Source: Allium sativum
Lineage: Eukaryota; Streptophyta; Magnoliopsida; Asparagales; Amaryllidaceae
NCBI GenBank assembly: GCA_030737875.1
Contig: CM060915.1
Span: 634,014,786 to 634,078,785, forward strand
Length of the DNA stretch: 64,000 bases
Reading direction: 5' to 3'
Of this stretch, positions 12,701-26,115 are shown piece by piece. Numbering within the stretch: the first letter of the stretch is position 1; every line of letters starts with the position of its first letter. Made by a program: the position numbers and the translations under genes. The notes under the pieces are model-generated. The model was not told the origin of the DNA and ran no database searches. It was given only the letters and a program-made list of their open reading frames with translations.

Positions 12701-14375
12701 AATGGATACTAAAACTATGATAGAGTTTTAATAAATCTTTCAATAAATATTTGAAATGGAATACGGTAATTAAACTTACTAAAACCCGAGGGGTGTTAGA
12801 TATGGAGTACCACCAGTTTTGCTCCATGAGATGAATAGAATGGGAACGAAATAACGATATGACATATTACATTTTTGTAAAGCTCGATAATCGTAATAAG
12901 GCTTATAAACCTTAATTTGAGTTAAGTTGTGAAAAGAAATTATATAATCTTTTGAAATGATTTCCAAGGAAAGATTTAAATGAGATGTTTAAATGATGCA
13001 AAACTTTGATAAGATTTAAGGGAGTAATTCCCTGTGTAAAGAATATTTGAATAAAAGAATATTCTTAATTGGAATGAGATTGACGATATGTTTATATATC
13101 ACTTGGCTTTAATGATGCAATAGTTATTCGGAAACACTGGGTTTTCAACCCAATCTGAATAACTAATACGACGGTTAACAGTCACAGATACTGAAGACGG
13201 TGGTTGAAGACCAGAGATCTTCACATCATTTGGATTATTGCTGATGTCTCGATTAGTGTGTATAACCTAAGACGAGGTTATGAGTGGTGGTCATCCAAAC
13301 GTACTTGGAGATCGACCGGATATGCAAGGGCCTCTCTCTTGTACTAAACATATTGAACGAGGATTAAGGTGCCTTTGGTTACGTTTAGACCCAGAACGAG
13401 CTAGCAAATTGATTGTACGTATGACACTGTATTTTATATTATATTAATTGATCTCTAATAAATATATATCTGTTTGGTGGCGGAGAATTAATTCTCTTAG
13501 CTTTACACTCTTCTCTGAGACGTATGAGCTTAGAAGTTATAAATTAGTAGACATCAGTTGTATGGTATGAGTTGAAAATATAGAATGTTGGGAAGATAGA
13601 TTAAAGCTTCTTGTTGAAAAGCAAGGCTTTGTGGTTCATGATCAAAGCATGGCTGATGTAATGTAGCTTTGTGTCGAGACGTGACTTCGACAAACCTCAC
13701 AACCCGATATAATGGTGAACTGATGATTAGATCGGTATAACTTTCGAGATGAGGATGAACAACCTTCGAGTTGGGATTGGACAACTTATGGGTTATCATG
13801 GATTCGGTCGATGGAGATGAGCTGGATTGTGGTCGCTCCACACCTAGAGATAAGGTATAGTGGTGTTCCGAGCCTGGACTAAAACCACAGGGAGTTATAC
13901 CTGAGTCCCAGAGGGATAGAGTATAACAGTGTCCCGAGTTTGGACTTAAGCCACGTGGCGTGATACTCGAGTCCTAGATATAGTGCGGATGTGTATTACG
14001 GTGCTTTCCAAAGCCTGGACTTAACCGTGGAAATACACACTTCCTGGATTGATCTTTCGAATCAGGGGCCATTATGATGGAATGAAACTTCCAATACGAG
14101 CCTTGCGTTTTCAGTTGTAAACCTATATGGCAAGATAATAGGATGGGGTATTTTGCCGTCTAAGATTGATACATTTATTTTTGAAATTGATTTTCACACT
14201 ATGACTGGTAATAATAAAAGAGAATTTTTTTTGCATATCAAGCATGTTTGGCTATTATAAGGTAAAACTCTTTCCTTCGGTTTGCGCTTGCATTGTGCGA
14301 TGGGACTTGACTCTTGTAATAGCTTCATTTTTCAAGAAGGCATTACGAGTATTTATGATTGGTATTAATGTAGAG

Positions 14376-14412
14376 AAAACCCGTTCCGTGTTATACGGCG
14401 TGGTCCTGTGAT
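14376..14412 (+). ncRNA. Candidate conserved hairpin near the 3' end of the LTR
   Basis: The block ACCCGTTCCGTG...CGGCGTGGTCCTGT can fold with arms CCGT and ACGG around GTTAT. The same block occurs at 61531-61560 with arms CCGC and GTGG around GAAA, and in reverse at 5760-5785 and 51440-51470. The loop and stem vary while pairing is kept, which suggests RNA-level constraint in the R/U5 part of the LTR transcript. Confidence 0.35.
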
Positions 14413-15057
14413 TATCTTACTTTAAAATAAGTTTTAAAACTATTTTGGTTCTCACACAAGTTCCATGATTGACCTGAAGTTTATTGCTTCCCACCTAAAT
14501 TCCGGGTTCCCATATTTTCCACATGAGCAACTAGTATTTTTGGTTTTGTAGATATTTTATTGAGCTGGATTCTAGATTGAAGCTAAAGTTATGTCCAGAG
14601 AAGTCGAGAGTTTTCCACTGAATGTATTTAAGTTTCCACTATATATTTATTACTCTGATGTTTTTTTGTTGTATATCAATTATCTATACTATGATATATT
14701 CTTGTATTATGATGTAAAATTATTGTAATAGCAATGAAATATTCTTTTGTGTTCTGTTATGATATGTTGTATTCCTATAACGGTTCGAGGATTTCTATCG
14801 TTTTGGATCGGACCTGTGTGGCTTACGGTCGATTCGAAAGGAGGGAATTTTCTCGTCGTCGCAGAGATCGAGGATTGAATTAAGATTGAATGTTATTTCG
14901 AAATGTAGGAAGCTTTGGTTCGATACAGTTGAAAAGGTAAAGTTAAAAGTGAAGGTCCGTGGGCTAAGTTTATATAGTAAACGAGGCGAGTCCTCATATA
15001 TTCTCCCCTGATGTGATACTTTCCCATACAAGGATGAAGTGTTCCGGTCAGAAATCA

Positions 15058-15190
15058 CAAACCATTATTTTACAACTGGAATGACTTCTCATGAAGTGTT
15101 CGAGTAACGAACAGATTGAAGACCAAAGGAAAACTTAAAGAAGAAAGCTTTCCCATTATTTTACGATTTGAATGACTTCTCATGCGGGCG
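15058..15190. repeat. Imperfect direct repeat, about 38 bp, two copies
   Basis: CCATTATTTTACAACTGGAATGA-type sequence at about 15061-15098 recurs at about 15153-15188. Both copies run into AATGACTTCTCATG. Spacing is about 92 bp. Confidence 0.7.
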
Positions 15191-16025
15191 TGTATGTAAT
15201 ATTTGGTCTGACTTGACCACGCACTCGACTTATGTGAAAAGACGACGTCACTTGGTAATGAATTGTGTGTGCGGAGTCACACATAGGAGCCAACGGCCCA
15301 ACTAGTCTTAACTGGGTAACTAATATATTTAAACTCCATATTCAGTGGGGTATAAGTATTCATTTGTATCTCCGGACTACTTCAAATCAATGACTCGACT
15401 CAATGACATCACTAGGAGATGCAACTTAACAGATTCAAAGCACATCTCGTTTGCAAACGTGGCATGCTTTGGGAGGCAAAGTGTTGAACTGCCTTTTGGC
15501 AAGGCCTTAAAGACTTATGAGATATTAGAATGAACTTTATTATTCTTCGAACCATCACGAAGCGACCATAGTCTTGGTTCGACCAAAAACTCAAAAAGGC
15601 CAGACCAAGCTAGCCCAAAGCTACATAACTTTCAGTTTGGCAAGGATCTTGGATCGGAGTTCATTAGGCTTGGCTAAGCTGTTGGGAGATAGTTCCCAGA
15701 CTGGTACTTTTGGTTCAACATTGTCGAACCGAGCCCATCAAGACCGTCGGATATATCCCTTAAAGAATCACTCTAATCATACCATTTGCACCACTTCCAA
15801 ATCGAAGTACTTACCAAAGGCCCAGTCCGTTGTCAACGTGGTCACTCCACCATCCTGCAAACTAGGATCTATAGCCATGTGTACTCCATCGAGGCTAGAA
15901 ATACCGACCCGGTTGAATATTACTCTTAGAGAGGCACTCTACCGGTTGGGAGACTATATCAACTTTTCTCCTACTTTCTCGGATCGGGTGCCACGTGGAT
16001 GGGCCAAACCGACTTCTACCTTCAT

Positions 16026-16035
16026 CTATAAATAG
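16026..16035 (+). promoter_or_regulatory. TATA box CTATAAATAG
   Basis: Canonical plant TATA sequence followed about 40 bp later by a pyrimidine-rich CTTTCTCTCTTTAC stretch. In context it is probably the promoter of the LTR remnant that was split by the large nested insertion beginning at 16093. Confidence 0.5.
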
Positions 16036-16092
16036 ACGTCCAAAGCATTAAAAGCAGGACTTTTGCACTTTCTCTCTTTACTATTATGTATT

Positions 16093-19000
16093 TGTAATAA
16101 CCCACAAGAATTCGACGTCTGAATTCTGACAATAATACATAAATCTCGTATTACTTGCCAGAACTCAAGTATCGAAACACGTATAGTTATTAAAAAGAAG
16201 TTAGAGGGTGAGATAAGAAAGAAAGAAATATCAGAATAGAAGAAGAAGAAGAACCAAAACAACATAGTCTCATATTACAGCGGAACAAAATATAATATAG
16301 AAATAAATCTTTATTGAGAGCTTTAAAATACTTGCAATCCTCAGAGTACATGAACACATCTGGACAATTATAATAACTTGTCCTTATATAAACCACACAG
16401 CGAAAACACAACTATATAATATCTTACTTCTAGACTCTTCCAGCTCATCTCTTCACTGCATCCGATAACCTAAAGTTATACAACTCAGTCTAACCCGAGC
16501 ATTACAAACGCCGGATCAGTCTGGTGAACCAGAGTGAGAAAAACACATTAAGTTTAAAGTATCACACAACTTGATTTTTAACTCAAAACATTTTCAAAAG
16601 AAAAGGATAATCATAAGACCAAATCCACTGACAAATACAGACGGTTTTTACCTTACGATAACCCGAAAAGTTTTGGAAATCAATATCTTTTCTGACATTA
16701 TAATAGTGTCTAATTACAAATAGATATCAATCTAGCACAACGCTTGCATCTCACGCTCCACATACATAGTATACAATCAAAACCGCGGGCACTTATTGGA
16801 GAATGGATTTCCTGGAAAGGTATGAGACCACCTTCCCGACAATGTACCTTCGGAGATGAATACATTGGGGTTCAACAAGAACACCTTGCAACCAAGGCTA
16901 AACATGACTGGCCCCTCACTTCTCTTGAGAGTACCGAATATATCATTACCACGGTTGGAGGCCAGCCAACCGAACCGATAGCACACATACAAAATATAAA
17001 AAAGGAACAATCGAAAGCATTTGATTTCTCCAGATCAGGTAACAATATACCTTTTTTATGGGTGTGACCCACACAACCATGCGACCTACCCGACTTTTGT
17101 GCCATTTCCCGATTGATGAGGCTTGAGGTTTAAATACTCTTTCGGAACATCTGGTCACCATTCACTTTGAATTCCACGTTGTCAGATCTGCCAGATATCA
17201 TTAATTGATGCCCCCAAAAATACTCTAGTTGTTAAGCTAAAAGAAAAGCCTTTCTCTGTCATCAATGGAAATACATTTGAAGAAATCAACGTACATGATC
17301 CCTTTGGAAATACTCTTTCGGACACTTGTCCATACAAGTCATCCGGGAATAGGATAAACAGAAGGCACCCTCCTACCACATCTTAGGAATCACCGTATGG
17401 ATTAGTAGCGAGTAGTCCTTGTACACTAATGATTTCAACCATGATAGGATCACCATTAGAATATCTCCGGGCGCGACTCCAGAGAATTTGACAAGTAGTC
17501 CTTTCGCTTATAAAGATCAACGGTCTTCATTTGCTCCATCTTCAATGAACATCTTTCACGTATTTGCTGGTTCGGAATGGTTTTCGAACATAAATTTGAT
17601 CCTGGTGTTTCCGTACCAACAAGCGCATGGGTCAGATTTGATAGTCGGTTATTTAACTATCAAATAAAGGATCATGAGAATAAAATGAGTTTACTACTTT
17701 AGTACAAGCATTACTTGGCCTTTCTAATTAAAAATAATTAATTAATGGTTAATTAACTTCTAAATATCTCAATATTTTTAACATGGAATTTACTTCTTAT
17801 TTTAAAAAGTATTCACGAAACTATTTCATATATACTAGAATTAAATCATATATATATATATATTCCCAACTTTGGTTCTTAACTTCACGTAAAACAAAGT
17901 TACTTAAAACAATACCCAACTTTTATTCTTTTAGAATAAACTCATTGCAAATCCCAACTTTTTATTTCCCTTTATCTTTGGAAATATCATTATATTTTCA
18001 TATAATCTCCTTTGGTTTCGTTACTTTGGGAATGTCATTATATATATATATATATATATTCTCCAATCTTTCCATTTTCGTTATTTTGGAAATCTCATTA
18101 TACATATTTCAAATCTTTTTATTTTCACTGCATTATTATTTCTCATATGGAAATAATAAATCATCTATACCTCTTTACCATTACAAATAATATCATCCTT
18201 AGATAATCATGAAGTCATTCAAGTTGGGGTATTTTAATTACCTCTCAGGCCTTGATCAACAACGTTTTTATCTTAAGATAGATATGAGTTGTAATTCAAA
18301 ATTCGATATTTATTCTAATATTAAACCAAATTCAATTTAACAATTTTATATAAAATATGGTTTATAAAACCTTCTTACTTTTGGAAATATCTCTTTTTAA
18401 GTATAATTAATTTTACATAATATATTGATTAAGTAATCCCATAATAAAAATCACTTCTTAACCGTAACTTTTAACAAGAAATTTTATAACTCGAATCATT
18501 ATTACCAAATCCCATTTATCAAATCCTTAACCAAATTCAATTACAAATCTCTTTTAATCATTCCCTTTTTAAATCTCATTTCGATCCCATTCATTTCTCT
18601 CAATTCCATTATTTAATAACGTTAATTTAAAATTAACGTTTTAACTTCACATCTCTTTCTATAAACCCTGTTTACATAACTCATGTTTAATATAAAAACC
18701 CTTTATCTCTATTTCCTTTACTTAATTCAAATTTTAAGTAAACATTAAATTTAATCTATCGTATTCGCTTAAAATTCCTTTTATAACTTGGTTATAAAAA
18801 CTCGGGTTTTATATTAAAACCCATTCATAAACTCCATTCACAATTCAATTAGATTCCATTTCAGCTTCGATTACTTTTTAAATGAACTCTAATTAAAAAG
18901 TAATCTCTTAAATTAATATTAATTAAAATAATAATTTACTTCAATCGTTAACTACTGCAGAAGTAGTTAATTCCTCTATTAACTAAAATAAATAGTAAAT

Positions 19001-22000
19001 TCCTTTTTAAAATCTTATTAAAATTAAAACAAACATTCGTTAAACAATTCATTAGATTAATTTTAAACAAGTTAATCAATTAACCTATCTCAGTTGAAAT
19101 GGTTGACTTAGTCAACCCAAACATGATTAATTCGTTAATCGATCGCAATTAGTTCCCACTTTAAATTAATTAATAATATAGTTAATTTAAATAATTCCAT
19201 TTAATTATTTCTTTGAAACAATTATCCAATTCTTAACCATTAGGTTAATTTTATACTCTCTTGCTTATGTATCTGATTAATATCAGAATTTGCTTTATAA
19301 AATCAATTAATAATTAAATATAAACTTAAATAATAAATATTTATTTCCTTTTAATCACCTTTATTTCAAATAACAAATTTAAAAACCTATCTTCCATTAT
19401 AAAATAAATTTTATAGCTTCACTTCTATCGGTTTACCTGATGGTAAATCCATACTTTAGAAAACGACTGATTTATAGGCCATATACTACCAATTACTCAA
19501 CCAATATTGCCCATTGGTTAAAACAAAACAAATGTTGAATTTCAGGTCAACTATCAACAATCAAACCAATTATTCAATCAGAACAGTTCATATAATGACA
19601 ATATGAAAATAAACAATATTTAATGTATTTGACGAATCCAATTGGATCCCTCCGACCTGTTCTTCCCAGTATCCAAATAGGTTATCTCAAATAAATTTAT
19701 TCAATTCAATTTACATGATTAGTTCTAGAATAATAAATAACGACAATTTAACATCAACCAATTCATTTAACATCAAACAATAATTCAACAAATTAATTAA
19801 ATCAAACATGTTTATAATATAAACGTGACCAACAAGGTAAGGTACCTTCATTGGTTCAAATAGTTAAAATAACAATTTGGTTTTTCACTGAAATTAAACA
19901 ATGTTTAATTTCATTGGTTTAATCAACATATGAATATATAATACACAAACAGTCAATCATTGGCAACCATAACACACAAAATAAAAACCTAGCTTATATA
20001 AAATATAAGTAGAAAGAACTGAGTGAGTTTAACTCACCTAGATTTTTGTTGTTGCTAAAGGGGTTGGGTTCTCATTAAATTAAACCAACATTTAATTTAA
20101 TCAAAAATTCCATTTAGTTCCAGCTTTGTCCAGAATAGTTTCAAAATGGAGCATTCATCGCCACGATCCCACTGTAGCTTGTTTGGTCCAATTCTTTCAA
20201 TTTACACATGAATTATAGCTATTACTAAAAATAATTAATTTCTATTTTACTAATTACTTTGTCTAAGTTGATTAAGCCGATCCCTTCTTACTATTATCCG
20301 CTTCCGCCGTTCCAAATCTTGGTTCTGTACGATAATTCATGCAGTTATAAGATTAATTTTTAAAACTAATTATCTTTTATTTAAAAAAAACTAATTATAA
20401 GATTGGTTCAAACCTTAATTACTTTGTACTGGAATTAATGGTCGATACAATCTTTTCCTTACATACTTTGTTCTCATTTCGGACTTCCTCATGCACCAAA
20501 TTCTTTTTGCTAAACCCAGTCCTGGATTAAACAGTAAAGATAGTTTTATAATCCATAAAATTAATTAATTTTATCTACAAATTAGGGTTAATTAGTTTTA
20601 AAATAACCAATTACATGGCTCGTTCTTTCTCCTGCTTAGCATAAAACTCAACACACACGAAGTACACCTTTTCTTTTTCGAATGCTGATTCTTCCTCCTA
20701 GTATGCTTTCCATTTCCATGCAAGTCTTCGTTCATTCAGAAACTCCTGAATTACAACATGCTGCAAAATTATGTTTTATATATCATAAACAACGGTCGAT
20801 CCCCTATTTACTTCGTTCGATCTGCTCCCATTCAAGGGAATTCCCTATGCCTTTTTTGTTCTTCAACAACCCACGTTGCCAATTCTCATCAACTGCTGCT
20901 CCCACCTATGACGATTGAAGTCCGATCAGGCACTTTCAGGCGCTGTGCAGCCATGGCACCTCCCTCCGCCCTAAGTCTTCGGTAGCTCGCAGCCCCAAAT
21001 AACGCTCAAAACCTCTCGAGCGACCACCACTTTAAGGGTCGATTTCAGGCAACCCACTAAGCAATAATTCATCACCACTATTGAGAAGCAAGTTCTCGCC
21101 ACCCTCTACGAGATTATAGTTGAACATTTCCTTGATAAACGCGTGGATTGATCGGAATTAGAGGAGGAAGATGGAAAGGTTTTGACCGTGCATTTGAATA
21201 TAGCGACTGGTCAGAATAGTTGACCGCGCGGTTGTAAAACTAGGGCTAAGGATGTGATGTTGTTGTACTATTTATACGTCCGGTGTTTGATTATAATATT
21301 ATATTTTAAACTTCACCGTGAAGTAACGTGCAAAATTCACTACATACGACCTCTTATCGAAATGAAAATCCTAATCCTAGATTAGAAAGAAAAAATCTAG
21401 ACCCAATGGGACAGGTTCCGTTAAATTCCGAGGTCGTTTGTAAAAAGTCCTTTATAAACCACAGGCTAAAAATCATGTGCTTATATTTCCCACGATCACA
21501 AAGTAAATTCAATCAACTTGAAACTTTGATATTCTACTAGACCTCTTCCTTACGAATCCAATGAAATTTGTTTCGTTAAAGTCGGAGTTCATTTGGCCAG
21601 TCGCTTATTCCCCTAAAGTCACCATTGTCAAAATTGGCCAAAACAAAATAAATAATTAAATAAAAACAAGGGAGTCTGAAGCTGCCACGATCACATGGTT
21701 AATCAGATTGCTACTAAATTTGAAATGTAACAATAACTTACTAATACGGATCCAATAAAACTCGTCTGGTCGAAATCCGACTCCGTTTGGAAAGCGACGA
21801 TATTTTATAATATAAATTGTTTGTCGGTTTACAATTAAATTTCATATGCTAACATATTAACTCCGTTTGGCCCCAAAATTTGCAACATGCTATGTTTTGA
21901 CATTTCAGATCCAAATTCATTTCATCATAAACGGAGGTCGTATAAAATATCGATAAAATATTAATTAAATTCCAAATTAATCAAATAAAATCAAAATAAA

Positions 22001-22493
22001 TTATTTTCAACATATATATCCAAACAGAATATATATACAACTTCAAATAAAAATTACCCAACTCAACATTATCATTTTCGAGTTAACCGTTATCCAAATT
22101 AAATAAAAACCCTATTTAATTATTATATAAACATTATAGCTAATAACGATTTCCATAGCGACTATTATAAATTTGAACTGGACATAACTAACAATATGTA
22201 ACATGAAATCTCGATTTTTCTCTTTTATATGAAAATTATATTCAACAAGATTCAAATGTTTCTTCTTTCACGGAAATTCGACATAAAATGTATCTTGTAT
22301 ATTCAATTAAAGTTCAAAACTCAATACTACAAACTACTTCGCCATTTCCAGCTCGATTTATATTATATATAATCAATTTTAAACTTTGTTTTAATAACGA
22401 ATTTAATATTAAAATCCATTAATACCCCAAACATAATATTTAAAATAATAAATTGAATTAAACACTTGATTACCAAAAATACGGGACATTACA
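16093..22493 (-). repeat. 3' LTR (6401 bp) of the LARD-like element
   Basis: Starts TGTAATAACCC and ends GGACATTACA on the plus strand. From 17576 on it matches the other LTR co-linearly through 22493. The first 1483 bp (16093-17575) has no match in the 5' LTR, which has only 240 bp there. A hairpin with arms TTTGATAGT and ACTATCAAA (17637-17664) is kept in both LTRs. The region 20880-21130 is a GC-rich island. From 21395 to 21950 a GTTTCGTTAAA...GTCGTTTG module is repeated about four times in diverged form. Confidence 0.9.
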
Positions 22494-23341
22494 TTCTTCC
22501 CCCGTTGAAAGAATTTCGTCCCAGAAATTACTAAAGTAGATAAAATGCTATAAACCCATTATCTTTCTAAATCCAAATTATTTTAAATCAAAAACTAATT
22601 TATTATGGTAAAATAAAATTTTCAAAAATATCAAAAAATTTCTAACACATTATATTCTCGGAAAAAATCGGCAGAGTCTCCCCTGTACGGGGTGACATAT
22701 GCGATATCGCAAGAACAAATAATATATATGCATCGACCTATATGGTCGGAAAATAAATCCAAAACCCAAAATTTATATTTTTGTGTAAGTGTACCTTTTA
22801 AGAGCATTATTGAGCATACTTGCTCACGTATATGCAATTTACTCAACCAAAATCTATTCCTCAAAGCCATCTGGCAGATGTACTTAACTCAATTAAATAT
22901 ATAAGTAACAAATATGTGAAATTTTAAGTGACATTTCATTAATCAACAAATATGACTACACAAATTTCCAAAGTCAAACATGAACATCAATTCATTAGCA
23001 AATACTGGGTTGAATCATTAATTTCAATTTATATGCAGTTTCATTCCAGTTTATCATGCTGGAATTTATTTCCTTTAGTTTATAATTCATTCAACTCTAT
23101 TAAAATTGTTGACTTATTTTATTCAAACAATCTACTATCCAATAACGAACAATTCACAATTAACAACCAATTCAATCAAATCAATAGAATTTCTACCCAA
23201 TATTAATATTTATTTTGGTTTAACATATTTGAACATCAATCGGTCAATACCTGATTGATTTCTATTTAATTAATATCCATTAAATTTTTAGATCCCAAAT
23301 CACTTTTATTTAATTCCAATATCATTCTTAATTTAATTTTT
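22494..23341 (-). other. 3' internal remnant of the LARD-like element, with polypurine tract
   Basis: Non-coding. On the minus strand the last bases before the 3' LTR are AACGGGGGAAGAA (22494-22506), the polypurine tract, preceded by GGGACGAAATTC as in Tekay-type elements. Short frames at 22631-22870 and 22952-23206 show no retroelement motifs. The stretch ends at the TTTTT target of the Tekay insertion and resumes at 33338. Confidence 0.8.
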
Positions 23342-25960
23342 TGTGACGGCCCGCCTCGCACCAGCCTGCATTTCCTCCAAGAGTGCGCTGTACACATGTC
23401 CGACTAGCACAAGGCGGTCGTCATAAGAAAGGAAAGATGGGAATGAACTAATCAAAGAACCTGTAGAATGTCTCACAGCGCATGGAATAAAATATAATAA
23501 TAATGTACTTGACATAAAACAGGCGAGACAGTGCATAAGCTGATAACTAAAACCAACATCAATCTCAAAGCAGCGGAAATCCAAATACAGCTTATTACAA
23601 TTTTCCAAATTTACTGTCTCTAAACAAAAGAAAGCTGAAGTAGAAGATACACCAACAATGCCCAAGCAGTGATCTTCAACAACACAGGGAGAATACTAAA
23701 TATATATATATCACGTGGAAGCCTCCTGCTCGTCTTCGGATCATCTACCCGTGCATCACCAGCTAACCTGTCTCTAGTCTGCTCGTGTGAGCACCCAGAG
23801 TAATAAGAGGAGACATAAAACTCTGGGTCAGACATAAAGCCTGGTATGAGCGATAAGCATCTAAACAGAATAACAACAGGTATACTAAACCATACCTGAA
23901 CCTGGACCTGCAACCAAAGAGTTAGTACCACATACCGTACAATACTCAAAGGTGCCATAATAAATAGTGTAAGAATACGGGGGTGGGGTGTGCATGTCAA
24001 AATGATAGCAAACAAATCATCCATAGCAACCATCCTCACATCTCTCACTCAGTGCGTAAAGCGTACGGCATCTACCACTTTGGAACACTAGACAAACTGA
24101 GGCAACGACGAATCCCGACTTGTAGAAACCCTGCTGTGACCAAGCCAAACACTTGGAGTCATGACCAAACATTTCAATGACCCACTTCATTGGTCATAGC
24201 CCTTGGTTCTACCAATGCCATAATGGCCCTGAATCCGCCTTCGTACCTCCTACCATAGTGGTCCAAAGCTATAGGTGTCGATAACTCCTTGGCACGCGTC
24301 CCGCAGCAAAGCCCAATCATGAAGTGAGCTCGTTGATTCCCATCTGAATCTTAAGCTCTAACTTCTCATTTGGACTTCCTTTGCATCTCGGGTTTGGTCG
24401 AATTGGAGTGGGTCTTCAGAAGAGTTGTCGTGCAGTAGCAGCTCTAGAATTCGGTTCGGTTCGGAGTGCCACCTTCCTCTGGGTTCGGGTCCTTCTCCTT
24501 GTCTTCTTTCATTCGATTCGGGTCGGGTACCTCGCTCCGGGTCGGGTCGGGTGTCCTTCCTTCCAGGTCGGGTCGGGTGTCCTTCCTTCCAGCGCTCCGA
24601 TCCGCCCCCTTATTTCTTCACGTATTCTGATCTGATCCCTCCTTGCCATCTGATCCGCGTGGCTTTCCCTCTTGCTAGTTCTCCCGAGTGTTTGCTTCCG
24701 ATCCGAGCCCTGCATCTCCAAGTCGATCCGATCTGGCCTCCAATCACTCTTCCGATCCGATCCGCTCCGCTCCCTAGCTTACTCCGATCCGATCCCCTTG
24801 TCCACCCCAACTCTAAGTAAACAGCCTTCCTTTTTGCCAAGCCTTCTCCAGCGACAAGTTCCAATCCAGTTCGAATCCCCTTGGTCGGTTCACAAATCCG
24901 ATCCGACCCCTTCCTCCGATCCGAACCGGTTCGGGTCCTGCACACTTCTGCAACTTTCCAGCGAGCTTTCTACGCCATTCGACGACGTTTTCGACCGATT
25001 TAACTATTCTAATCAATCATGAAACATACCATAGAGTCATAGAAACATGTAACATCAATTGCAAACACCATAACAACAATTCAAATGAACCAAAATGGAT
25101 CAAAAGTGGCTAAAACCTCACATTTTCCTATAATCCTTCTTAATCATGTTTAAGCATACGATTAGCAAAACACATCGAAATTAACCCAAATTTCTAACAG
25201 AGCCTTAAAACATTATTTTAGAATTTTAAGAATTTTTCCAGAATTTATTTACGTATAAATTCGCTAATCTTCACTAATTACCCTTAATCACCGTAATTAG
25301 TGCAAAAACTATGCAAATCACTCACCTTGGCCACAAATAAAATTCTCAGAACTGAAACTCCTCTGGTTTGGGGCGAATACTGATGTCTAACAGCAGCTCT
25401 AACCTTGCTTTGGTGCTTTTTCTCCTTAATTTGGTGTTGCTAAGCCTAATCTTCAATTAGAGAGTGATTTGGGGTGTTTTAGATGTAGGAAGCCATTGTT
25501 AGAGTGTCTAAGGATGAAAGTGGCGGCTGAGAACTGAAATGAAAGTGATAACCTAACCCTAATCAGTCCTCCTATACCTCTAAACCCGAAATTCCCCTTG
25601 GGCCTAGCTGCTAATCACCCGGTTAAGCCCAATTAAGCTGTATTTCACCATCTGAAACTTGTTTCAGCCATATCTCCCAAACGGTGAGTCCGTTTGGCTA
25701 ATGTGACCACTCTACGGAAAGAGAAACCATCATTCAAAGCCAATGGAAGTGGTTTCAGGTCAAAATTCATTTCCAGTCAAAAGTTATGGCCAAAACAGTG
25801 ATAACTAGGGGTAAAATGGTCATTTAAAAATCGAGAAAAATCATGAACATGGGAAATGACCCCAATAGTCATCTCCCAAAGTTGCATGACCATACGACTT
25901 CGTATGTGAAAGAAATAAATATTCTACGATCCTATGATGCGTAGAATGCGGGTCGTTACA
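23342..25960 (-). repeat. 3' LTR of the Tekay-type element (2619 bp)
   Basis: Plus-strand ends are TGTGACGGCCCG and CGGGTCGTTACA. It contains a GC-rich zone (24440-24960) with a 26-bp unit, roughly GGTCGGGTCGGGTGTCC plus a TTCCTTCC tail, duplicated in tandem at about 24540-24590, and many GATCCG words. Open frames here (for example 24425-24820 and 24610-24945) are compositional by-products. Compared with the other LTR it lacks a 24-bp segment and has a 5-bp duplication of GCTCC. Confidence 0.95.
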
Positions 25961-25973
25961 CTCTCCCCCCCTT
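25961..25973 (-). other. Polypurine tract of the Tekay-type element
   Basis: AAGGGGGGGAGAG on the minus strand, directly before the 3' LTR start TGTAACGACC and preceded by GGGGACGAAATTTCTT. This is the expected plus-strand DNA priming site. Confidence 0.9.
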
Positions 25974-26115
25974 AAGAAATTTCGTCCCCGAAATTCCTTA
26001 ACCCAAAACATACACAGGATCCCGCATGCCTAACACCCACATACAACAATCAAACATGCAAAGCAAGCAAACAAGTCTATCCTAGTATGCGGAAAACTAA
26101 TTCGTTAATAAAATC

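Larger units (their letters stand above)
3846..14853 (+). mobile_element. Long 3' LTR of a Ty3/gypsy (Tekay-like) element, split by a nested solo LTR
   Basis: Starts TGTAACGACCCG after the polypurine tract. The LTR is read as 3846-5233 plus 10579-14853, about 5.7 kb once the nested 5234-10573 LTR is removed. Its first part matches 54351-55423 (for example the block on either side of CCTCCGTTTTCGATGAAACC). Its last 4 kb parallels 59770-61980, including the stretch ending GGTCGATTCGAAAG. The relatives end TTTACA, but here homology stops near 14853, so the 3' terminus is lost or rearranged. No TSD was found. Confidence 0.75.
14854..16087 (+). other. Retroelement LTR remnant upstream of a TATA box
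   Basis: No protein domain is recognisable; a 153-codon frame at 15574-16035 has no family motif. The stretch ends with a TATA box and a pyrimidine-rich leader and is then interrupted by the 16093-48107 element. It reads on at 48113, where TTTTTGGCG (a Tat/Athila-type primer-site look) occurs near 48311. Together they suggest an LTR of a Ty3 Tat/Athila-type element running in the forward direction. Its left boundary is not found. Confidence 0.35.

Noticed and set aside
15574..16035. 153-codon open frame
   Set aside because: No recognisable motif; it runs through a TATA box into LTR sequence.
24381..25022. Multiple Pro/Ser/Arg-rich frames on both strands, repeated at 31734-32394
   Set aside because: Duplicated in both LTRs of the Tekay element and caused by GATCCG and GGTCGGGT repeats; not genes.
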